Positions 35,896 through 44,994 of a stretch of DNA of 64,000 nucleotides are shown here, in pieces. Origin of the DNA: Providencia stuartii (GTDB taxonomy: Bacteria; Pseudomonadota; Gammaproteobacteria; Enterobacterales; Enterobacteriaceae). A program made the position numbers and the translations under genes. Position 1 is the first letter of the stretch, and every line of letters begins with the position of its first letter. The DNA is taken from contig NZ_CP119546.1 in NCBI RefSeq assembly GCF_029277985.1, forward strand, positions 2,914,001 to 2,978,000. Direction: 5' to 3'. The notes under the pieces were generated by a model. It was not told the DNA's origin. It worked only from the letters and a program-made list of their open reading frames with translations, and did no database searches.

Positions 35896-36916
35896 GTTGC
35901 ACTCTCCTTGCAAACCAACGAACACCTTCACGAACGATAATAATTAGTGCAATCCACAATCCGAATGTACCGAGTAATGCGAGTAGCCCATCAGTGCCCA
36001 TCGGGAAATGATATGGATTAACGATAACGTTGTATTTTGGTACCGCTTGAACTTCCATCAAGAATACCCAACGTAAACTCCAAGTTAGCCCCATCGCGAC
36101 TAATGCAGCAACGGTGATATAACCTATCGAACGAGTCGCCTTCAGATTGAATACTGACATCAATAACGCGGCAACCCATAGTGCACAAATCCCCATTAAC
36201 ATCCACCAGCCAGGGCTTGCTACATCGAGTTGATGACGTACTGCAATACCTGAAATGGTGTCACCTGATAACCATAATGCGAAGCACACGGCTAATAAAA
36301 GTAAGGTGATAACCTGAAAACGTGCTAGACGTTGTTGATATTGTGGCTCACGTCGTGCACCTAAACCGATTAAAGCGGGCACTGCTTGCATTGCACTGAA
36401 GAATAGCAATACTGGGATCCACCAGCTAAACCAAATTGGTCGTGCGATTAATACTGACGCTTCACGTCCGGTATACAGCAATAACCCTATGGCGGATAGA
36501 GCAGACAATAGCGCAACCCAACGCGTTGCTTTAAACTCTTTTTTCCAAATAAACTTAACCAAGAGTGCGATGAAATACAGGCCAGTAAAGGTCGTAAATA
36601 AAGGTAACAGCACAGATCCCCACCACATCCATGACCAAATGGTTGGATGGGCATAGAAATGCCATACACGAGCCGTTTGGTGCAGATCCGCTGTCAATGC
36701 TAATGGTGCTGTAATACCCATCGTTATCGTGATAAATACCGCTATCATTTCTAAACGGCTATTTTCACTCTTAGCTTGCCAGTGTAAGTAACAAGCGTAC
36801 AAGGTTGCACATGCTGCAATACCGATAAAAAAGAAATACTGAACCGCCCAAGGCAACCAAAAAAACTCTTGCGGTTGAGCCATAATTTCTGAGATATAAG
36901 CCACTTGTTCACTCAT
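35888..36916 (-). CDS. ttrC: Tetrathionate reductase membrane subunit TtrC
   Basis: TtrC is the integral membrane subunit (NrfD/PsrC family) that oxidises menaquinol or demethylmenaquinol and feeds electrons through TtrB to TtrA. The 342-residue product has about nine hydrophobic segments and TAFWHFYAHPTIWSW-like aromatic-rich stretches (ARVWHFYAHPTIWSWMWWG). I use the ATG at 36916 giving MSEQVAYISE; AGGAGGTG lies about five bases upstream. The start codon overlaps the ttrB stop by one base (TGATG), which implies translational coupling, and the end overlaps ttrA by 8 nt. Confidence 0.93.
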   Translation of the reverse strand: MSEQVAYISEIMAQPQEFFWLPWAVQYFFFIGIAACATLYACYLHWQAKSENSRLEMIAVFITITMGITAPLALTADLHQTARVWHFYAHPTIWSWMWWGSVLLPLFTTFTGLYFIALLVKFIWKKEFKATRWVALLSALSAIGLLLYTGREASVLIARPIWFSWWIPVLLFFSAMQAVPALIGLGARREPQYQQRLARFQVITLLLLAVCFALWLSGDTISGIAVRHQLDVASPGWWMLMGICALWVAALLMSVFNLKATRSIGYITVAALVAMGLTWSLRWVFLMEVQAVPKYNVIVNPYHFPMGTDGLLALLGTFGLWIALIIIVREGVRWFARRVQHG

Positions 36917-37653
36917 CAGAACACCTCCTGCCACAGTGCTGGTTGCCCTTTGCCGGCTAACGGCTGAACAAAAGCATCATCCAGACCTAAATAAAACACT
37001 TGCGGTAATGTGCCACTTTCAGGTTTAAGAACTTTAATTTCTGCTTCATGTTCTGTGAGCATTTTCCGAATAGTACTATTCGGATCTTTTAAATCACCGA
37101 TAATGCGTGCCCCACCAACACAGGATTCAACACAAGCAGGTAATAATCCCACCTCAAGGCGATGAGCACAGAAAGTACATTTATCTGCGGTTTGTGTTGT
37201 GTGGTTGATAAAACGCGCATCGTATGGGCAGGCTTGAACACAATAGGCACAGCCAACACAGCGTTCATTATCAATCACCACGATGCCATCTTCACGTTGG
37301 AACGTTGCTTGCACAGGACAAACAGGCACACAAGGCGGGTTATCGCAATGGTTACATAAACGGGGCAACAGGACGTTTGTCAGCCCTTCTTCACCTTGCA
37401 AAGAGACTTGATATTGGTTAACCGTCGTCCGGAATTGGCCTTGTGGCGTCTGATTCTCAACAGCACAGCTAACAGTACATGATTGACAACCGACACAGCG
37501 GCGTAAATCGATCAGCATTCCATAACGCTTTTCAGGATTACCTTCACGACGAGTTGGAGCGAAATTAAGTCCTGCTTCAGCAATCGGTATCAACGATGCC
37601 CCGGCAGTCACAGCTCCTAATTGTTGTAGAAATTTTCGTTTACTCAGATCCAT
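36916..37653 (-). CDS. ttrB: Tetrathionate reductase iron-sulfur subunit TtrB
   Basis: TtrB is the periplasmic ferredoxin-like subunit with four [4Fe-4S] clusters that carries electrons from TtrC to TtrA. The 245-residue product starts with a Tat-type region (LSKRKFLQQLGAVTAGAS) and then shows the four cysteine groups: CVGCQSCTVSC, CNHCDNPPCVPVC, CVGCAYCVQAC and CTFCAH with CVESC. It is first of the ttrBCA operon, read away from ttrSR; the 247-nt gap between ttrB and ttrS holds both promoters and two palindromes. GGAG lies seven bases before the ATG. Confidence 0.95.
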   Translation of the reverse strand: MDLSKRKFLQQLGAVTAGASLIPIAEAGLNFAPTRREGNPEKRYGMLIDLRRCVGCQSCTVSCAVENQTPQGQFRTTVNQYQVSLQGEEGLTNVLLPRLCNHCDNPPCVPVCPVQATFQREDGIVVIDNERCVGCAYCVQACPYDARFINHTTQTADKCTFCAHRLEVGLLPACVESCVGGARIIGDLKDPNSTIRKMLTEHEAEIKVLKPESGTLPQVFYLGLDDAFVQPLAGKGQPALWQEVF

Positions 37654-37719
37654 AATTGGCTCCAGTAGGACATTGCTAATGCTAAAATAGAGGATAAAAA
37701 TTGCTATTCTTTTGGTTTT

Positions 37720-37738
37720 ACAGGTTTTATTTACCTGT
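37720..37738. promoter_or_regulatory. Palindrome ACAGGT-N7-ACCTGT in the ttr intergenic region
   Basis: A perfect 6-bp inverted repeat with a 7-bp A/T spacer lies about 67 nt upstream of ttrB. Its place between divergent ttrB and ttrS suggests an operator, perhaps for TtrR, but I know of no agreed TtrR motif to compare. Confidence 0.45.
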
Positions 37739-37844
37739 TACATCAAGCTATTTTTGATAACCCCAGTAATTCTTATTTCTCTTTAAAAACGGTGTGTTAT
37801 CTTTAATTGGTCTTATTGTAAGAGGGGCAGCGTAACGACCCTAT

Positions 37845-37858
37845 TGTGGTTTACCACA
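37845..37858. promoter_or_regulatory. Perfect 14-bp palindrome TGTGGTTTACCACA
   Basis: This fully self-complementary 14-mer lies 43 nt upstream of ttrS. A FNR-like half site (TTGAT, 37873-37877) follows shortly after. Symmetry of this kind is usual for dimeric regulators; the protein that binds is not known from sequence. Confidence 0.45.
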
Positions 37859-37900
37859 TACCCGTAGCTAAATTGATCTAACGCAACTAATAAGCCAAAT

Positions 37901-39652
37901 ATGTTAAAGAAATACTCTATGTCTTTGTATCGATTACTGATAATCATTCTTATTGCCGGGTCATTTCCGGCCATGGCAGCAGAATGGAAAATTGGGGTGC
38001 TTGCCTTACGCGGTGCTAACTCAACCCAAACCCATTGGCAAACATTAACTGATACATTGAATAATGCGCTGCCTGATGAGCATTTCACTTTGCAGCCGCT
38101 TAATTTAGATGAGATGCGTAATGCGATTTCAGAACGCAAAATTGACTTTTTACTCACTAATCCCGCACAATTTATTCAATTAGATAGCCGTTATCATCTA
38201 CGTTGGTTGCTCTCTTTACGCTCTTCCGTCGAACCCGATAGTACAACGCGCAATGTGATTGGTAGCCTTATTTTAGTGCGCGCTGATAGCGACGTTAACG
38301 AAATAAAAGACCTCATCGGTAAGAAGGTGGGGGCAATTTCTCCGGATGCATTTGGAGGCTATCTGTTAGGTTATAAAGTATTGCGAGATATGGGCTATGA
38401 TGCCGAAAAAGATTTTCGCATGCAGTTCCTCGGCTTTCCTGCCGATGCATTATTGTATGCGTTACGGGATGACTCACTTTCTGCGGCCATTATCCCTGTC
38501 TGTTTATTGGAGAATATGGATAAAGAAGGGTTAATTGATAAAAACCATTTCCGTCCTTTAATCGAACATGAGAGCAATTTACCCTGTAAAACCAGTACAG
38601 AACTCTACCCGAATTGGTCGTTTGCCGCGCTGAATGATGTTCCTGATAATTTAGTTGATAAAGTGACTAAAACACTGCTTTCATCGGATAAGTCAGGTAT
38701 GCGCTGGGGAGCCCCCGCCTCGGTCAATCAAGTTGAGACGCTATTGCGTGATGTGAATCAACACCCACAACAACGCCAAATTTGGCAAGATATTGTGAGT
38801 TGGCTGATCCAGCATCAAATCACTATCAGCATCGCGGTACTGTTTTTTATTCTACTTGGCATCAACCATGTTTGGATCGCATTTTTAGTTCGTCGCAAAA
38901 GTCGACAACTCGAAGACGCGCACAATCGCTTACGACAACAAGAAGCCAACTTAGCAAAGGCGCAACGGCTGAATATATTAGGCGAAATGGCTTCTGGGTT
39001 TGCTCATGAGTTAAACCAACCTCTTTCGGCAATCCGCCACTATGCCCAAGGCTGTATTTTACGTCTTCAAAAAGAGTCAGATGAACATCCACTGATTAAC
39101 GCCCTCACTAAAATTGATAATCAAGCGCAGCGCGGTGGTGATATTATTCGCAATCTTCGGTTATGGGCAGGAAAACCAAACCAAGAAGTTGCGTTACCTT
39201 TAAGTGAGCAATATGTCATACCGACCATACAACATATCTGGCAGCTACTACGAGTTCCACAGCATTATCCACTCGTCAAACTGATTTTACCTAATAGCCA
39301 TGATGTCTGCTTGAAGCTCCCAGAAACACTACTTGACCAATTACTCTCCAATCTAATCAGTAATAGCTTACAGGCTGGTGCAAAGACTTTATGTTTTAGT
39401 TTTCACTTTGCACCAGAACGATTTTTATTGGTTTTACAAGATGATGCCGGTGGTATGGCGCCTGAACAGCTCACTCAAGGGATTACGCCCTTTGCGACGA
39501 CGAAAAAAGAGGGACTCGGACTTGGCTTAGTGATTTGTCAGCGGCTGATTCAAAGCCAAGGAGGGGATATTCGTATTGAAAATAATCTGAGTGAGGAGGG
39601 GTTAAATGGCCTAAGAGTGACCTTAATCTTTCCTTATGAGGAAAAAGTATAA
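37901..39652 (+). CDS. ttrS: Tetrathionate sensor histidine kinase TtrS
   Basis: TtrS senses tetrathionate outside the inner membrane and phosphorylates TtrR. The 583-residue product has an N-terminal signal/anchor (to about residue 26), a periplasmic PhnD-like binding domain (WKIGVLALRGANST to about residue 300), a membrane helix (ITISIAVLFFILLGINHVWIAFLV), then a kinase core with the H-box FAHELNQPLSAIRHYAQG, an N-box-like LLSNLISNSLQAGA, and G-boxes DDAGGMAPE and GLGLGLVICQRLI. This layout is that of Salmonella TtrS. It is divergent from ttrB. The ATG at 37901 has only a weak ribosome site; MSLYRLL six codons later is an alternative. Confidence 0.94.
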   Translation: MLKKYSMSLYRLLIIILIAGSFPAMAAEWKIGVLALRGANSTQTHWQTLTDTLNNALPDEHFTLQPLNLDEMRNAISERKIDFLLTNPAQFIQLDSRYHLRWLLSLRSSVEPDSTTRNVIGSLILVRADSDVNEIKDLIGKKVGAISPDAFGGYLLGYKVLRDMGYDAEKDFRMQFLGFPADALLYALRDDSLSAAIIPVCLLENMDKEGLIDKNHFRPLIEHESNLPCKTSTELYPNWSFAALNDVPDNLVDKVTKTLLSSDKSGMRWGAPASVNQVETLLRDVNQHPQQRQIWQDIVSWLIQHQITISIAVLFFILLGINHVWIAFLVRRKSRQLEDAHNRLRQQEANLAKAQRLNILGEMASGFAHELNQPLSAIRHYAQGCILRLQKESDEHPLINALTKIDNQAQRGGDIIRNLRLWAGKPNQEVALPLSEQYVIPTIQHIWQLLRVPQHYPLVKLILPNSHDVCLKLPETLLDQLLSNLISNSLQAGAKTLCFSFHFAPERFLLVLQDDAGGMAPEQLTQGITPFATTKKEGLGLGLVICQRLIQSQGGDIRIENNLSEEGLNGLRVTLIFPYEEKV

Positions 39653-39660
39653 ACACCAAC

Positions 39661-39693
39661 CGCCTTCATACATCGACGGATAACATGAAGGCG
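39661..39693 (+). repeat. Inverted repeat between ttrS and ttrR
   Basis: CGCCTTCAT and ATGAAGGCG form a perfect 9-bp stem with a 15-base loop, directly after the ttrS stop. There is no T-run. It may weaken read-through into ttrR, which would partly separate the levels of kinase and regulator. Confidence 0.6.
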
Positions 39694-39877
39694 AGGGTCA
39701 TCTATTTTCAAGGTGATGTTCAATGAGAATGGAGTCATATCCCCTCACGCTAAATTTTAATGAATGTCGATTTACTTTCGCATACTATTGATAACATTAA
39801 TCATGTGAATATGAGACAATCACGCTTCACCCGTTTAGATATTGATACCCCAGTTTGATGAAATGAGGTACTTATTC

Positions 39878-40474
39878 ATGCCTGTTATACATCTGGTGGA
39901 CGATGATCCTGCTGTCACGGATGCCTGCCAATTTCTTCTTGAAACACTCGGTTATACCGTTGTGGTTTGGAATGACAGTGAACAATTTATCCAACAAGCA
40001 AATCTTCATCAAGAAGGTGTGGTACTGCTCGATATGCGCATGCCAAAACTTGATGGCCGCCAAGTCCATCAATTACTCAAAGAACAGCAAAGTACATTAG
40101 CAGTCATTTTTCTTTCTGGTCACGGTGACATCCCTATGGCTGTCGAGCAAATCAAACTGGGTGCGGTCGATTTTCTCCAAAAACCCATTGATAGCCAATT
40201 GCTCGCTAAAACACTCGAACAAGCTCAAACAAAAACAACGCAAGCGACGGCCAGTTACCTCATCCAGCAACGCTACCAAACACTGACACCGAGAGAGAAA
40301 GAGATTTGCAAGTATGTCTTACAGGGCTTAATCAACCGAGAAATTGCAGACGTCGCCTGTGTATCAGTGCGAACTGTTGAAGTACACCGCTCCCGAATGA
40401 TGGAAAAAATGGCTGTGCGTAATATTGCTGAATTAATGAGTACGCTACAGACGGCTAATTTATTAAATGAATAA
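39878..40474 (+). CDS. ttrR: Tetrathionate response regulator TtrR
   Basis: TtrR is the response regulator that activates ttrBCA when TtrS detects tetrathionate. The 198-residue product has a receiver domain (HLVDDDPAVTDACQFLLETLGY, phospho-acceptor Asp in VVLLDMRMP, Lys in DFLQKP) and a FixJ/NarL-type DNA-binding domain (LTPREKEICKYVLQGLINREIADVACVSVRTVEVHRSRMMEKM). I prefer the ATG at 39878 (MPVIHLVDDD), with GAGG about nine bases upstream; a TTG 12 codons earlier also opens the frame. About 225 nt separate it from ttrS, more than in a tight operon, so a second promoter is possible. Confidence 0.93.
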   Translation: MPVIHLVDDDPAVTDACQFLLETLGYTVVVWNDSEQFIQQANLHQEGVVLLDMRMPKLDGRQVHQLLKEQQSTLAVIFLSGHGDIPMAVEQIKLGAVDFLQKPIDSQLLAKTLEQAQTKTTQATASYLIQQRYQTLTPREKEICKYVLQGLINREIADVACVSVRTVEVHRSRMMEKMAVRNIAELMSTLQTANLLNE

Positions 40475-40475
40475 T

Positions 40476-40585
40476 TTGTTATAATAAGAACATTATTGAT
40501 AAATAGGCTAATGTTTAAACTAAATCAGTCATTTCATGATGCTTTAGTCGTCAAAACCATAGATTAATCGTTGTTATAATAACAA
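40476..40585. promoter_or_regulatory. Upstream region of lpxL with repeated TTGTTATAATAA
   Basis: The 12-mer TTGTTATAATAA occurs at 40476-40487 and again at 40571-40582; the second copy extends to a perfect 15-bp palindrome (TTGTTATAATAACAA). Each contains a TATAAT-like core, so they may be promoter elements, or operators for a dimeric regulator. Both lie before lpxL. Confidence 0.35.
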
Positions 40586-40636
40586 TGTCAATAACGAACA
40601 ACGGTATAAAATCACTAACCTAATTTTTGGAAACCA

Positions 40637-41581
40637 ATGATACAAGCTCCAAAGTTTCATAAAAGTTTATTACACCCACGTTACTGGCTCACTTGGTTTG
40701 GCATCGGCTTGCTGTACCTGCTAGTTCTGTTGCCCTACCCCATGATCTATTGGATGGGCACACGTTTAGGCATGCTATCGAAGCGATTACTGAAAAAGCG
40801 TGCACAGATTGCCGATCGTAATTTAGCACTCTGCTTCCCTGAAATGAGTTTAGAAAAACGCCAACAGTACATTAACAAAAATTTTGCATCCGTTGGCATG
40901 GGCGTTTTTGAAACAGGAATGGCTTGGTTTTGGCCTGAATGGCGTATCCGTCGCTGGTTTAAAATTGAAGGACGTGAACATATGCTCGCGGCGCAATCAA
41001 CAGGTCGTGGCATTATCGTTTTAGGGATCCACTTTTTAACCTTAGAGCTAGGAGCAAGAGCATTCGGTATACTTAATCCAGGCATTGGCGTTTATCGTCC
41101 AAATGACAATAAGCTGATGGATTGGTTACAGACTCGCGGGCGTCTGCGTTCTAATAAATATATGTTAGACCGGAAAGATGTTAAAGGGATGGTACGTAGC
41201 TTAAAACAGGGGGAAATTCTCTGGTATGCCCCTGACCATGATTATGGTCCTCGAAACAGCTCTTTTGCACCGCTGTTCGCGGTAAAAAATGCCGCAACCA
41301 CAAATGGTTCAGCGATTTTATTACGCCTTGCCGACCCGTTAATTGTACCTTTTATTCCTCGTCGATTACCTAACGGCAAAGGATATGAATTAATCATTCA
41401 ACCGGCTATCGACAACTTCCCCGTTGATAATGAAGTGGCGGTGGCAACAAAAATGAACCAGCTCATTGAACAAGCGATATTATTAGCCCCAGAACAGTAC
41501 ATGTGGCTACATCGACGGTTTAAAACACGTCCCGAAGGAGAACCTTCATTGTACGGTGATTTAGACAAAATCCATCATTGA
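40637..41581 (+). CDS. lpxL: Lipid A lauroyl acyltransferase LpxL (HtrB)
   Basis: LpxL adds the first secondary acyl chain (laurate) to Kdo2-lipid IVA at the inner leaflet of the inner membrane. The 314-residue product has one N-terminal membrane segment (about residues 18-37) and the acyltransferase motif [13 protein letters not shown], whose His and Glu are catalytic. It also has [24 protein letters not shown] and [11 protein letters not shown], and ends near [14 protein letters not shown] as in E. coli. LpxP is a close paralogue, but the sequence and the adjacent mdtG, as in E. coli, support LpxL. A strong terminator follows, so mdtG is read separately. Confidence 0.92.
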   Translation: MIQAPKFHKSLLHPRYWLTWFGIGLLYLLVLLPYPMIYWMGTRLGMLSKRLLKKRAQIADRNLALCFPEMSLEKRQQYINKNFASVGMGVFETGMAWFWPEWRIRRWFKIEGREHMLAAQSTGRGIIVLGIHFLTLELGARAFGILNPGIGVYRPNDNKLMDWLQTRGRLRSNKYMLDRKDVKGMVRSLKQGEILWYAPDHDYGPRNSSFAPLFAVKNAATTNGSAILLRLADPLIVPFIPRRLPNGKGYELIIQPAIDNFPVDNEVAVATKMNQLIEQAILLAPEQYMWLHRRFKTRPEGEPSLYGDLDKIHH

Positions 41582-41582
41582 T

Positions 41583-41624
41583 AAAACACAGCGGCTGTCG
41601 GTTTTCTGACAGCCGCTGTGTTTT
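41583..41624 (+). terminator. Intrinsic terminator of lpxL
   Basis: A perfect stem of AAAACACAGCGGCTGTC with its complement, around GGTTTTCT, ends in a T-run. With A-runs on the other side it could also act on minus-strand transcripts. Confidence 0.9.
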
Positions 41625-41650
41625 AAGCATTACAGTTGAGTAAGGAGTCT

Positions 41651-42871
41651 ATGTTAAACAGAAACAGTTATTGGAAACGTAACCTTTATGTGGTCTGGTT
41701 TGGTTGTTTTTTAACGGGGGCTGCATTTAGTCTGATCATGCCTTTTCTTCCGTTATATATCGAAGAACTCGGCGTGACCGATCATAGCTCTTTAAACCTT
41801 TGGACAGGTGCGGTTTTCAGTATTACGTTTTTGTTTTCTGCGATTGCAGCGCCGTTTTGGGGGCGATTATCCGACCGAAAAGGCAGAAAGTTAATGCTGT
41901 TGCGTTCGGCATTAGGTATGGCCATCGTAATGGTATTAATTGGATTTGCTCAAAATATTTGGCAGTTACTCGCCCTTAGGGCGCTATTAGGCTTACTCGG
42001 CGGATTTGTTCCCAATGCTAACGCATTAATTGCGACGCAAGTACCGGTTAAGAAAAGCGGTTGGGCGATGGGCGTGCTCGCAACCGGTGCGGTAAGTGGC
42101 GCATTAATTGGTCCGCTTATTGGGGGATTACTGGCCGACCAATATGGCCTACGCCCAGTATTCTTTATTACGGCTAGCGTACTCTTTATTTGCTTTATTG
42201 TTACGCTATTTTATGTCCGAGAACGTTTTACCCCAGTTTCACGTCAAGATGCCCTTAATAACAAGCAAGTCTTTGCATCGCTAAAAAATAAAAATCTGGT
42301 GATCAGCTTATTTTTTACGACCATGATTATCCAAGCAGCAATGGGCTCAATCAACCCAGTTATTACACTGTATGTTCGTGATCTCGCTGGCACAACAGAA
42401 AACTTAGCTTTTATTAGTGGTGTCATCGCGTCTATTCCCGGTATCGCCGCCCTGCTTAGCGCCCCTCGGTTAGGTAAATTGAGTGACCGCATTGGTCCTG
42501 AAAAAGTTTTACTGGCGGTATTAGCCGCTTCTATTTTTGTGTTATTCCCGATGGGGCTTGTCAGTAATTATTGGGAGCTTGGCGCACTACGCTTTTTACT
42601 CGGGGCATTAAACGCGGCCTTATTACCCGCCGTACAAACATTAATTATTTACAATATCTCTCACCAAGTGACAGGCCGAATTTTTAGCTATAACCAAGCA
42701 TTACGTGATGTGGGAAACGTCACGGGTCCACTAATGGGGTCATTTGTTGCGGCAAGTTATGGCTTTAGAGCTGTGTTTTTCTTTACCGCAGCCTTGGTGT
42801 TATTCAATTTAATCTATTCATGGTACATCATTAAGCGACAATCCCAAGGTTGTCAGTCTCCCTCTGTTTGA
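41651..42871 (+). CDS. mdtG: Multidrug efflux MFS transporter MdtG
   Basis: MdtG is a 12-helix drug:H+ antiporter of the major facilitator superfamily in the inner membrane; in E. coli it gives resistance to fosfomycin and deoxycholate when overproduced. The product (about 406 residues) follows E. coli MdtG closely, for example [41 protein letters not shown] between helices 2 and 3, and the [20 protein letters not shown] segment. I choose the ATG at 41651 preceded by AAGGAG; a TTG five codons upstream overlaps that site. The lpxL-mdtG neighbourhood is conserved with E. coli. Confidence 0.93.
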   Translation: MLNRNSYWKRNLYVVWFGCFLTGAAFSLIMPFLPLYIEELGVTDHSSLNLWTGAVFSITFLFSAIAAPFWGRLSDRKGRKLMLLRSALGMAIVMVLIGFAQNIWQLLALRALLGLLGGFVPNANALIATQVPVKKSGWAMGVLATGAVSGALIGPLIGGLLADQYGLRPVFFITASVLFICFIVTLFYVRERFTPVSRQDALNNKQVFASLKNKNLVISLFFTTMIIQAAMGSINPVITLYVRDLAGTTENLAFISGVIASIPGIAALLSAPRLGKLSDRIGPEKVLLAVLAASIFVLFPMGLVSNYWELGALRFLLGALNAALLPAVQTLIIYNISHQVTGRIFSYNQALRDVGNVTGPLMGSFVAASYGFRAVFFFTAALVLFNLIYSWYIIKRQSQGCQSPSV

Positions 42872-43306
42872 ATGTGATAGAAAGCAAAAATTTTTTTTCG
42901 CTAAAAAAATTCGTTCCATACCGCCCGCTGATAAATGCAGTTATTTATTCATTTCCCTGATTTATTGTAGGTATAACAGCATTTTATGCAAAAAACAGAG
43001 AAAACATAACTTAAGCTTATGTTTTTGAAGGCTATGATTGTTTTATAATCATCTCTTTTCTTGTCAACCAAATTCCTGTATTGTCGCCTACCTTATCGTG
43101 AAAAGTGCGATTGATATCGACTTTTCACCTTAAAAATACACTTTTAACAAGAAATATATTCTGTTTATAAGTGTTTTTATAATAATGTATGTTAAAAATA
43201 TGTTTACAAAATTAAGTTAACATATCTATAAATTTTAACACCTACAGATTCGCTAGGTGTATTTCCAAGCACAACCAATCAAAAAATAATTTATCGGAGT
43301 TCACAG
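42872..43306. other. Intergenic region between mdtG and the POT transporter gene
   Basis: About 435 AT-rich bases without a supported gene. A perfect 9-bp inverted repeat (GTGAAAAGT with ACTTTTCAC, 43098-43128) with a 13-base loop stands in the middle, without a T-run. No clear terminator for mdtG is visible. CGGAG precedes the next ATG. Confidence 0.5.
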
Positions 43307-44839
43307 ATGAGTCATTCTGCGACTAAAACAAAAACCTTTTTTGGGCACCCGTACCCACTAAGTTCACTCTTCCTCACTGAAATGTGGGAACGGTTTTCTT
43401 TCTATGGTGTACGCCCTCTCCTCATATTATTTATGAGTGCAGCACTATTACAAGGGGGAATGGGGTTACCCATTGAACAAGCATCCGCAATTGTCGGTAT
43501 CTTTGCTGGTGGTGTTTATATCACCTCACTTCCTGGAGGCTGGCTTGCCGATAACTGGTTAGGGCAACGTCGAGCAGTTTGGTATGGCTCATTGATCATC
43601 GCTTTCGGTCACCTATCCATCGCGATGTCCGCCTTCTGGAGTAATACCTTTTTCTTCGTCGGTTTGTTACTGATTGTATTAGGTACGGGTTTATTTAAAA
43701 CTTGTATTACCGTCATGGTAGGGACACTGTACAAGAAAGAAGATACTCGCCGTGATGGTGGTTTTTCACTATTTTATATGGGCATTAACATGGGGTCATT
43801 TATTGCTCCTTTGATTATTGGCCCTCTGCATGAAAAATATGGTTGGCACCTCGGCTTTGGCCTAGGCGGCATCGGTATGTTGATCGCGTTGTTAATTTTC
43901 CGTTTCTATGCCATTCCGCAAATGCGCCGATATGATAAAGAAGTTGGATTAGATTCCACTTGGAACCGTCCAACTGTAGAACGTAAAAATGTTGGTAAAT
44001 GGGTTACTGTTGCAATGGCATTGCTAGCAGTCTTAGTTATCTTAATCGATAATGGCACGATCCCATTCAATGCATCGACAATTGCAAAAAGCTCCGCTTA
44101 TATCATTGCAACTTGTGTTGGTATCTATTTCTTCTTTATGTTCTTCTTTGCAGGCCTAAATAGCAGCGAACGTTCACGTCTACTGGCTTGTTTAATACTG
44201 CTCATTGCTGCCGCATTTTTCTGGTCAGCGTTTGAACAAAAACCAACGTCGTTCAATATCTTCGCGCGTGACTATACCGATCGCCAAATGGGTTCCTTTG
44301 AAATCCCAACGATTTGGTTCCAATCTATCAACGCATTATTCATCATTCTGTTAGCGCCGGTATTCAGCTGGTTCTGGCCTTCCCTCGCCAAACGCAATAT
44401 GAACCCAAGCAGCATGACTAAATTTGTCATTGGTATCCTATTTGCTGCGGCAGGTTTTGCGGTCATGATGATGGCTGCTAATCAAGTTCTAGCGACACAA
44501 ACGGGGGTCTCTCCCTTCTGGTTAGTATCAAGTATCTTGTTGCTGACATTGGGTGAACTGTGCTTAAGCCCTATTGGGTTAGCCACAATGACATTATTAG
44601 CACCACAAAAAATGCGTGGTCAAGTGATGGGCCTGTGGTTCTGTGCTAGCGCACTCGGTAACCTTGCGGCTGGTATTATGGGCGGTAATATCAATAAAGA
44701 ACAATTGAATTCAATGCCTGAGCTGTTCTCACACGTTTCAATAGCATTAGTTATCTGTGCCATTGTTCTGGCTGCCTTAATTATCCCAGTCAGAAAAATG
44801 TTAAAAAACGCAGATGAGAATGAAGCGAAAGCAGAATAA
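43307..44839 (+). CDS. Proton-dependent oligopeptide transporter (POT/PTR2 family)
   Basis: This 510-residue inner-membrane protein imports di- and tripeptides with protons. The POT signature ExxERFxFYG is present near the N-terminus (EMWERFSFYGVRPLL), and SLFYMGINMGSFIAPLIIG plus KTCITVMVGTLY match the PTR2 signatures. There are about fourteen hydrophobic segments. The FYG in place of the more common YYG and the overall sequence place it nearer the DtpT-like group than E. coli DtpA-D, so I give no symbol. The last stretch is charged (KNADENEAKAE). A terminator lies directly after it and it is probably monocistronic. Confidence 0.88.
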   Translation: MSHSATKTKTFFGHPYPLSSLFLTEMWERFSFYGVRPLLILFMSAALLQGGMGLPIEQASAIVGIFAGGVYITSLPGGWLADNWLGQRRAVWYGSLIIAFGHLSIAMSAFWSNTFFFVGLLLIVLGTGLFKTCITVMVGTLYKKEDTRRDGGFSLFYMGINMGSFIAPLIIGPLHEKYGWHLGFGLGGIGMLIALLIFRFYAIPQMRRYDKEVGLDSTWNRPTVERKNVGKWVTVAMALLAVLVILIDNGTIPFNASTIAKSSAYIIATCVGIYFFFMFFFAGLNSSERSRLLACLILLIAAAFFWSAFEQKPTSFNIFARDYTDRQMGSFEIPTIWFQSINALFIILLAPVFSWFWPSLAKRNMNPSSMTKFVIGILFAAAGFAVMMMAANQVLATQTGVSPFWLVSSILLLTLGELCLSPIGLATMTLLAPQKMRGQVMGLWFCASALGNLAAGIMGGNINKEQLNSMPELFSHVSIALVICAIVLAALIIPVRKMLKNADENEAKAE

Positions 44840-44856
44840 TCCTCATTAACGTCTCT

Positions 44857-44895
44857 ATGCCCGATAGGTTTTTACAGCCTATCGGGCATTTTTAT
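44857..44895 (+). terminator. Intrinsic terminator of the POT transporter gene
   Basis: ATGCCCGATAGG and CCTATCGGGCAT form a perfect stem around TTTTTACAG, followed by TTTTTA. It starts 18 nt after the stop codon. Confidence 0.9.
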
Positions 44896-44994
44896 TTCAA
44901 GCATTAACCTATTATGTTGATGCTTAATTAGCGCTATACTCCTTTCCCTCTTACTCATTTAGCACCCTATTAAACTTGCCTTTGGAAAACCATT

